Source: Tissierella_B sp964485455 (lineage in GTDB: Bacteria; Bacillota; Clostridia; Tissierellales; Tissierellaceae). From it: a DNA stretch of 11,723 nt. Below the pieces are notes generated by a model. That model was not told the origin of the DNA and searched no databases. It saw only the letters and a program-made list of their open reading frames with translations. This document shows, one piece after another, positions 7,102 through 11,723 of this stretch; position 1 is the first letter of the stretch, and each line of letters opens with the position of its first letter. The stretch lies in contig CAZAJU010000068.1 in assembly GCA_964485455.1 (NCBI GenBank), forward strand, positions 1 to 11,723, read 5' to 3'. Both the position numbers and the translations under genes were made by a program.

Positions 7102-8856
7102 ATGAAAAAAACTAAAATTGTAGCAACTATAGGACCAGCTTCAGAATCAGAGGAAAAACTACGAGAGTTATTCGATAGTGGCTTAAATGTTTGTAGATTG
7201 AACTTTTCCCATGGAAGTCATGAGGAGCATAAAAAGAGAATAGATACTATTAAAAAGGTAAGAGAACAAATGAATCTTCCTATTGCTATAATGCTTGATA
7301 CTAAAGGACCAGAAATTAGGCTGGGTGATTTTAAGGATGGCACTATAGATTTATCCCAGGATGATATTTTTACTTTAACTACAAGAGATATACTTGGTGA
7401 TAATACCATTGTAAGTATTTCCTATAAAGGTCTTCCTCAGGATGTAGAAATAGGAGGAAGAATTTTAATAGATGATGGACTAGTAGAGCTAAGAATTATT
7501 GAAATTATTGATGGAACTGATATAAAATGTATCGCTATAAATAGTGGTACCTTAAAAAACCATAAAGGTGTCAATGTACCTAATGTAAAAATCAATCTAC
7601 CTGCTGTTACAGATAAGGATATATCAGATATAAAGTTTGGAATTGAAAATGAAGTTGATTTTATAGCTGTTTCTTTTGTAAGAACAGCAGACGATGTAAA
7701 TACTATAAGAAGGATTCTAGAAGAAAACGGCGGTCAAAATATCGATATAATATCCAAAATTGAGAGCCAACAAGGTGTGGATAATATTGATGAAATCCTA
7801 AGAATTTCAGATGGAATTATGGTAGCTAGAGGAGATCTTGGTGTAGAGGTTAAAACTGAGGAAATTCCTTTAATCCAAAAGATGCTAATAAGAAAATGCA
7901 ACTTAGCGGGAAAGGCTGTAATAACTGCAACACAAATGCTCGATTCAATGATGAGAAATCCAAGGCCTACAAGAGCTGAAGTAACTGATGTAGCAAACGC
8001 AATTCTAGATGGAAGCAGTGCTATTATGCTTTCTGGTGAAACAGCAGCAGGGAAATACCCTGTTGAATCAGTGAAGATGATGCATTCAATAGCATTGACT
8101 ACAGAGGAGTCCTTGAATTATCATGAAATTTTAAGACTTAAAAGTGAAATGAGCCAATTGTCTACAACAAACGCTATAGGAAAGTCGACCTGTACTACTG
8201 CAGAGGATCTTGATGCTGCTGCTATAATTACTTCTACATCCTCAGGATATACATCAAAGGCAATCTCTAAATTTAGACCAAAGGCACCAATAATTGCAGC
8301 TACTATGTCTGAAGCAGTAAGAAGAAAGCTTGCTCTTGAATGGGGTGTATATCCGGTACTTACGAGAGAAAGCATGTCTACAGATGAAGTGATAAACAAC
8401 TCTGTAAGCGCAGCCATATCCAATGGATATGTAAATGAAGGGGATTTGGTAGTTATAACTGCAGGAATACCAGTAGGTCTTTCAGGTACAACTAATATGA
8501 TTAAAGCTCACACTATAGGCAAAGTACTTTTAATAGGACAAGGCATAGGGAATAAAGTAGGAACTGGTAGAGTATGTATAGTAAACTCTGAGGAGGATTT
8601 ACTGAATAACTTTGAAAATGGTGACATAATAGTCACAGGATACACTGATAAAGAAATGGTAAAATATATGGAGAGAGCCTCTGCTATTATTGCTGAGGAG
8701 GGAGGTTTGACTTCTCATAGTGCTATAGTGGGTATCAATCTTGAAAAGCCGACTATAGTAGGAGTTAAAAATGCAAGAGAAGTATTAAAAAATGGAGACA
8801 TAGTTACTGTAGATTCTACAACTGGCCAAATATACAAAGGTCAAGCAAAAGTTTAG
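7102..8856 (+). CDS. pyk: Pyruvate kinase with C-terminal PEP-utiliser domain
   Basis: Pyruvate kinase converts PEP and ADP to pyruvate and ATP. The protein is 584 residues from the ATG at 7102, which has GGAGG at 7091-7095 six bases upstream; the ATG at 7096 touches that site and is rejected. The A domain carries R32, N34, S36 (in CRLNFSHGS), TKGPEIR (67-73), catalytic K219 in ISKIES with E221, D245 in ARGDLG (242-247), and T277. The B domain lies near 74-170 and the C domain near 345-475. An additional domain at about 485-584 ends with EEGGLTSHSAIVG (532-544), where H539 is the position of the phospho-histidine in PEP-utilising mobile domains. This longer architecture is known from Bacillus and Geobacillus pyruvate kinases (about 585 residues). 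In those enzymes the extra domain does not carry out the PEP synthase reaction and its role is structural or regulatory. It is in one transcription unit with pfkA. Confidence 0.97.
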   Translation: MKKTKIVATIGPASESEEKLRELFDSGLNVCRLNFSHGSHEEHKKRIDTIKKVREQMNLPIAIMLDTKGPEIRLGDFKDGTIDLSQDDIFTLTTRDILGDNTIVSISYKGLPQDVEIGGRILIDDGLVELRIIEIIDGTDIKCIAINSGTLKNHKGVNVPNVKINLPAVTDKDISDIKFGIENEVDFIAVSFVRTADDVNTIRRILEENGGQNIDIISKIESQQGVDNIDEILRISDGIMVARGDLGVEVKTEEIPLIQKMLIRKCNLAGKAVITATQMLDSMMRNPRPTRAEVTDVANAILDGSSAIMLSGETAAGKYPVESVKMMHSIALTTEESLNYHEILRLKSEMSQLSTTNAIGKSTCTTAEDLDAAAIITSTSSGYTSKAISKFRPKAPIIAATMSEAVRRKLALEWGVYPVLTRESMSTDEVINNSVSAAISNGYVNEGDLVVITAGIPVGLSGTTNMIKAHTIGKVLLIGQGIGNKVGTGRVCIVNSEEDLLNNFENGDIIVTGYTDKEMVKYMERASAIIAEEGGLTSHSAIVGINLEKPTIVGVKNAREVLKNGDIVTVDSTTGQIYKGQAKV

Positions 8857-8871
8857 AAAAGGGGATATTAA

Positions 8872-9504
8872 ATGGTAAATTCGACTGAGCAAATTTATAA
8901 AATATTAAAGAATAAAATTGTTAAATTAGAATATGCACCAGGCCAGGTTCTCAACGAAGCAGAAATAGCAGATGAATTTAACGTTAGTAGGACTCCAGTA
9001 AGAAAGGTATTTCAACTTTTAGAAGGGGACAAACTGATAAACATAGTCCCAAGATTTGGTATACAGGTGGCAACTCTTGAATTTAGAAGCATGAAGCACA
9101 TCTTTGAAATTACAAGAGTACTTGATCCATATGCAGCTGTATTGGCAGTCGATAGGATAAGTGAAAGCTCTATTGAAGAGTTAGAAAAGATTGTAGAAGG
9201 ATTTCATAAGTATGATATATATGATGATTACCAAAATGCCATTAATGATGATGAAAGATTTCACGATATAATTCTAGAAAGTTGTGGGAATACATGGCTT
9301 CAGGATATACTAAGTTCTCTACATTCTCATACTGAAAGACTTTGGCATTATTCAGAGAATTATTTTGATAGTATAGATTTATTTAGTAGGACCTTGGAAA
9401 AGATCTTAGAAGGAATAAAGGCAAAAGACAAAGAAATGGTTGAAAGATATGCAAGGGAACATATAGATGAGTTTGTTTTAAAGATAAAAGAAGAATTACT
9501 ATAG
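8872..9504 (+). CDS. GntR-family regulator, FCD (FadR) subgroup
   Basis: This is a 210-residue transcription regulator. The N-terminal winged helix-turn-helix spans about 5-67, with the GntR recognition segment VSRTPVRKVFQLLE at 38-51. The C-terminal all-helical FCD ligand-binding domain covers about 75-208. FCD domains bind small organic acids, often through a metal held by Asp-x3-His plus two more His. Here D127 and H131 (in DDERFH) and H197 (in REHIDEF) fit. The remaining ligand, expected about 43-44 residues after the first His, falls at T174/L175, so it appears to be missing. Nearby H151 and H153 are at a different place. The ATG at 8872 follows AGGGGAT, 15 bases after pyk, so it is likely co-transcribed with the glycolytic genes. 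It also lies just before the reductase operon, an obvious candidate target, but no operator was identified. The effector is unknown. Confidence 0.88.
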   Translation: MVNSTEQIYKILKNKIVKLEYAPGQVLNEAEIADEFNVSRTPVRKVFQLLEGDKLINIVPRFGIQVATLEFRSMKHIFEITRVLDPYAAVLAVDRISESSIEELEKIVEGFHKYDIYDDYQNAINDDERFHDIILESCGNTWLQDILSSLHSHTERLWHYSENYFDSIDLFSRTLEKILEGIKAKDKEMVERYAREHIDEFVLKIKEELL

Positions 9505-9532
9505 AAATTGTGTGGAAATTTCTGATATTACT

Positions 9533-9580
9533 AAGAACCTAGTTACTTAAATTACAATTAAGTTACTAGGTTCTTTATTA
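9533..9580 (+). terminator. Long stem-loop terminator after the GntR gene
   Basis: An 18-base-pair stem with one mismatch (left arm 9533-9550, right arm 9558-9575) encloses a 7-base loop, ATTACAA. The left arm starts AAGAACCTAGT and the right arm ends ACTAGGTTCTT. The 3' side is U-rich (TTCTTTATTA) but not a clean run. It most likely ends the dnaE-pfkA-pyk-gntR transcript 28 bases after the stop. Confidence 0.75.
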
Positions 9581-9586
9581 CGAATA

Positions 9587-9628
9587 GGAAAGTACTATTT
9601 TTCAAGTCTATATTTTATAGGACTTTCC
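9587..9628 (+). other. Second stem-loop in the gntR-grdX gap
   Basis: GGAAAGT at 9587-9593 pairs with ACTTTCC at 9622-9628. After one mismatch, CTAT (9595-9598) pairs with ATAG (9617-9620). The loop is about 18 bases and T-rich. It lies between the two more terminator-like hairpins and has no U-tract behind it, so it is a structured element of unknown role and not a clear terminator. Confidence 0.4.
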
Positions 9629-9641
9629 GCATGTGAGTAAC

Positions 9642-9681
9642 AAGAAAAGCTTCATTTGACACTTCTTTAGAAGCTTTTCTT
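9642..9681 (+). terminator. Third stem-loop, terminator-like
   Basis: A perfect 12-base-pair stem, AAGAAAAGCTTC (9642-9653) / GAAGCTTTTCTT (9670-9681), has a 16-base loop. The U-rich stretch is in the 3' arm itself and is followed by ATTAATT, so as a terminator it is imperfect. The A-rich 5' arm mirrors this on the - strand. It could be a back-up terminator shielding the reductase promoter from read-through, or a 3'-end stabilising hairpin. Confidence 0.5.
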
Positions 9682-9709
9682 ATTAATTCCATCTATTATT
9701 TCCCAAATG

Positions 9710-9723
9710 TTAATAAATATTAA
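9710..9723 (+). repeat. Small palindrome upstream of the grd promoter
   Basis: TTAATA at 9710-9715 and TATTAA at 9718-9723 form a perfect inverted repeat with a 2-base centre. It ends 21 bases before the -35 box. In such AT-rich DNA it can arise by chance or act as an UP element; an operator is possible. The rest of 9682-9744 is AT-rich, with no reading frame I can support. Confidence 0.3.
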
Positions 9724-9744
9724 TAATAAACTCTAATAATACTA

Positions 9745-9773
9745 TTGAAATACAAATAAAAAACATGTATAAT
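9745..9773 (+). promoter_or_regulatory. Strong sigma-A promoter of the grdX-reductase operon
   Basis: TTGAAA at 9745-9750 and a perfect TATAAT at 9768-9773 are separated by exactly 17 bases, with an AT-rich upstream flank. This is the best promoter in the window. Transcription is expected near 9780, giving a leader of about 110 bases before the grdX ATG. It shows that the reductase operon starts here and is not a read-through of the pyk-gntR unit. Confidence 0.82.
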
Positions 9774-9779
9774 GGTATC

Positions 9780-9889
9780 ATAAAACAAGTTAAATACTTA
9801 TCAAACATAGAAAGGATGTGAATCTAAAGATTAATAAAGTCAATATGCAATCGTTAACAAACGATTCAAGAAACGAAGGGAGTGAGACA
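9780..9889 (+). promoter_or_regulatory. 5' leader of the reductase operon
   Basis: This untranslated stretch of about 110 bases between the predicted start site and grdX contains a short hairpin, ATCGTT-AACA-AACGAT (9850-9865), 24 bases ahead of the start codon. It also has a ribosome-binding-like AAAGGA at 9811-9816 directly followed by ATGTGA, a start-stop pair. A GTG at 9818 is in frame with grdX but too close to that AAAGGA. I see no known riboswitch; the tandem glycine riboswitch pattern is absent. Confidence 0.35.
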
Positions 9890-10273
9890 ATGGATAAGAT
9901 AAATGACTTTTCTATAGTAACTAACAATCCGTTAGTAAAAGAAAAATACAGTCAAGTTATCTTCGTTGATGGGGGATTCGAAGACGTGCTTATTAAAACC
10001 AGGGACTTGGTTTATTCAGGTCATGAATTGATTAACCATCCTCTTGGAGCTAGTATAAGAATGTTCTTTTCACCATATCGCTCCATTATTGTAAGCAATA
10101 GCTCTACAGGTATAGTTGATGAATACGTTTCCGTAATGGAAAGCAGTATAATAAGCTATAGAAAGCAAATGGAAAACCGTTTGCCAGATGAAGACAATGG
10201 CGAAGATTATGCGATGATTGACTCTAAGCTTTTAGATTCATCTATAGAAGAAATGAAAAGGTTTTACAACTAA
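9890..10273 (+). CDS. grdX: GrdX family protein, copy 2 (reductase operon)
   Basis: This 127-residue protein is the first gene of the reductase operon, the usual place of grdX. Its N-terminus reads IVTNNPLVKEKY (9-20), which I recognise as typical of GrdX. The core GHELINHPL (44-52) has His45 and His50, followed by SPYRSIIVS (61-69). The C-terminal third is acidic and mostly helical, with no Cys, signal peptide or membrane segment. The biochemical role of GrdX is unknown; it is found with glycine, sarcosine and betaine reductase genes. The start is the ATG at 9890, preceded by AAGGGAG at 9877-9883. The same frame stays open upstream to a GTG at 9818, which would add 24 residues unlike the family, so it is rejected. 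A 76-base gap with no visible hairpin separates it from the component B gene. A paralogue lies at 1846-2232. Confidence 0.87.
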   Translation: MDKINDFSIVTNNPLVKEKYSQVIFVDGGFEDVLIKTRDLVYSGHELINHPLGASIRMFFSPYRSIIVSNSSTGIVDEYVSVMESSIISYRKQMENRLPDEDNGEDYAMIDSKLLDSSIEEMKRFYN

Positions 10274-10349
10274 GATGGTATGTATTAAAGCAAGGATGTA
10301 ATTAAATAAAATAAATTATTGCATGAAAAATTTATGGAGGTGACTTTCC

Positions 10350-11633
10350 TTGAAGCTAGAACAGAACAGAATATTTATTAAGGACATTCAGTTTGGTGAT
10401 GTAACAGCTGTAAATGATGGGGTTTTAACAGTCAATAAGGAAGAAATGATTAACCTATTAAAGGAAGATCCAAAGGTTAAAGATGTAAAATTAGACATAG
10501 CTAGACCTGGAGAAAAAACTAGAATCATTCCTGTAAAAGACGTTATTGAGCCTAGAGTAAAGATAAAAGGAGGAAAAGGTTTTTCCGGAGTAACTCAAAC
10601 TACTACTCAACTTGGTGAAGGAATCGTTAACATTCTTTATGGTGCTGCTATAGTTACAGTTGGTGATATAGTAGGATTCCAAGAAGGCGTTGTAGACATG
10701 TGGGGCGAAGGTGCAAAGTGGACTCCATTCTCAAAGACATTTAATCTAGTTGTTGATATTGAACCTGTTGAAGGTCTTCAACCACATATGCATGAAGCTA
10801 CAGTACGTATGGCAGGACTTAAAGCGGCTGAGTATGTAGGTGAAGCAGGAAGAGATGCTAAGATTGATGAAACTCTTACTTATGAAATTGGAAATATAGA
10901 TGAAGAGACTAAAAAATATCCTGATCTTCCAAAGGTATTATACGTAGAAATGCTTATTTCTCAGGGACTTCTTCATGATGGATATATATATGGTGTTAAT
11001 AGCCAACTAATCCTTCCAACTCTTCTTCATCCAAATGAGGAGTTAGACGGAGCAGTAATAAGCGGTAACTGTGTAGCAGCTTGTGATAAGATAACGACAT
11101 ATCAGCATCAAAACAACTCAGCAATTTTAGATTTATATGCAGAGCACGGAAAAACTATAAACTTTATGGGAGTTATTCTAACACCAGAATTAACTACACT
11201 TCAAGGAAAATTCAGAACTTGTGATTATACAGCAAAGCTTTGTAAGAGCCTAGGAGCAAATGGTGTTATAGTTTCAGAAGAAGGATACGGAAACCCTGAC
11301 TCAGACTTGCTAATGATCTGTAAACGTTTAGAAACAGCTGGAATCAAAACAGTATTGATTACTGACGAGTGTTCAGGATGGGATGGAGCGAGTCAACCAC
11401 TTGCAGATACAACTCCAGAAGCTGTAGCAGTAGTATCAGGCGGAAACGTAAGTCATGTTGTTACTCTACCACCAGCAGATAAGGTAATAGGAAATGATAA
11501 AGCTATCGCTACTCTTGCAGGAGGATGGGAAGGTTGTCTTGAAGCAGATGGTTCCCTAAAATGTGAACTTAATGCAGTTATAGGAGCTACATCTGAAATA
11601 GGCTACCACTACTGTACAGCTAGAGAATATTAA
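10350..11633 (+). CDS. Reductase component B alpha/beta proprotein (GrdE/GrdG/GrdI type)
   Basis: This is the 427-residue precursor of the substrate-binding component B of glycine, sarcosine or betaine reductase, which passes the substrate to the selenoprotein chain that ends in acetyl phosphate. The family is self-processed: chain cleavage before a Cys produces two subunits, and the Cys becomes the pyruvoyl group that binds the amine substrate. The site is visible as SGN-CVAACDK, with N240 and C241. Other family blocks are IFIKDIQFG (8-16), PVKDVIEPRVK (61-71), IVGFQEG (107-113), TPFSKT (125-130), and GLLHDGYIYGV (206-216). The start is TTG at 10350, supported by GGAGGTGA at 10336-10343 with a 6-base gap; nearby ATGs are out of frame and soon stop. 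The gamma subunit gene follows directly. That pairing without grdA is seen for sarcosine (grdG-grdF) and betaine (grdI-grdH), but the substrate is not settled. Confidence 0.93.
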   Translation: MKLEQNRIFIKDIQFGDVTAVNDGVLTVNKEEMINLLKEDPKVKDVKLDIARPGEKTRIIPVKDVIEPRVKIKGGKGFSGVTQTTTQLGEGIVNILYGAAIVTVGDIVGFQEGVVDMWGEGAKWTPFSKTFNLVVDIEPVEGLQPHMHEATVRMAGLKAAEYVGEAGRDAKIDETLTYEIGNIDEETKKYPDLPKVLYVEMLISQGLLHDGYIYGVNSQLILPTLLHPNEELDGAVISGNCVAACDKITTYQHQNNSAILDLYAEHGKTINFMGVILTPELTTLQGKFRTCDYTAKLCKSLGANGVIVSEEGYGNPDSDLLMICKRLETAGIKTVLITDECSGWDGASQPLADTTPEAVAVVSGGNVSHVVTLPPADKVIGNDKAIATLAGGWEGCLEADGSLKCELNAVIGATSEIGYHYCTAREY

Positions 11634-11656
11634 TATAAGAGGGAGGAGGAATGACA

Positions 11657-11723
11657 ATGTACAAAATATTATTTTATGTTAATCAGTTCTTTGGACAAAT
11701 TGGTGGAGAAGAAAAAGCTGGTG
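11657..11723 (+). CDS. Reductase component B gamma subunit, N-terminus only (GrdB/GrdF/GrdH type)
   Basis: Only the first 22 codons are inside the window; the gene runs off the right edge. The product begins MYKILFYVNQFFGQIGGEEK and then AG, matching the N-terminus of component B gamma subunits, whose hallmark is YxNQFxxxIGGEEKA. In the family this subunit is usually a selenoprotein, with Sec encoded by an in-frame UGA far downstream, so an annotation that stops at TGA may split the gene. The ATG at 11657 is preferred because GGAGG at 11645-11649 gives a 7-base spacer; the ATG at 11651, two codons earlier, is too close. It lies 23 bases after the alpha/beta gene, so the two are co-translated from one message. 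Confidence 0.85.
   Translation, partial: MYKILFYVNQFFGQIGGEEKAG

Noticed and set aside
8541..8856. Pyruvate kinase C-terminal PEP-utiliser domain as a novel fusion
   Set aside because: The same extended architecture is well known in Bacillus and Geobacillus pyruvate kinases.
9818..9889. 24-residue N-terminal extension of GrdX from GTG at 9818
   Set aside because: The AAAGGA is only one base from this GTG, the paralogue has no such extension, and ATG at 9890 has its own AAGGGAG.
9780..9889. Tandem glycine riboswitch before the reductase operon
   Set aside because: The leader is too short for the tandem form and I cannot find its conserved core.

Overview
The window looks like the chromosome of a low-GC, Gram-positive anaerobe of the Clostridia/Tissierellia type that ferments amino acids. 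The evidence is A/T-rich codon use, strong GGAGG ribosome binding sites, the clostridial gene order whiA - HPr - dnaE - pfkA - pyk, and the start of a glycine/sarcosine/betaine reductase (Stickland) operon at the right end. All recognised genes are on the + strand. No tRNA, rRNA, CRISPR array, insertion sequence or prophage gene was seen.

Layout. (1) 117-2264: a promoter, then a tight four-gene unit: a Nudix hydrolase, whiA, the PTS phosphocarrier HPr, and a small GrdX-family protein. A strong intrinsic terminator closes it. (2) 2265-2432: a spacer with only weak promoter candidates. (3) 2433-9504: a close-packed run of dnaE (replicative DNA polymerase III alpha), a 64-residue protein of unknown function, pfkA, pyk (with the extra C-terminal PEP-utiliser domain), and a GntR/FCD transcription regulator. 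(4) 9505-9889: a 385-base gene-free stretch. It holds three consecutive stem-loops, an AT-rich segment with a small palindrome, a near-consensus sigma-A promoter and a leader of about 110 bases. (5) 9890 to the end: a second grdX, the alpha/beta proprotein of a reductase component B (GrdE/GrdG/GrdI type, TTG start), and the first 22 codons of the component B gamma subunit (GrdB/GrdF/GrdH type), cut by the window edge.

How the genes fit together. The left and middle parts combine cell-cycle and replication functions (WhiA, DnaE) with control and execution of lower glycolysis (HPr, PfkA, Pyk). The right part begins reductive amino-acid fermentation, in which glycine, sarcosine or betaine is reduced to acetyl phosphate. 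The two parts are linked by the GrdX family: one copy sits beside HPr and a paralogue heads the reductase operon, with the same conserved GHxLxxHPL core. The GntR regulator lies exactly between the glycolytic and reductase blocks.

Most notable points: the GrdX paralogue pair, with one copy outside any reductase operon; a PfkA with Cys at the phosphoryl-donor position 124 and Tyr at the fructose-6-phosphate position 249; an FCD regulator that appears to lack one of four metal ligands; and the chain of stem-loops before the reductase promoter.
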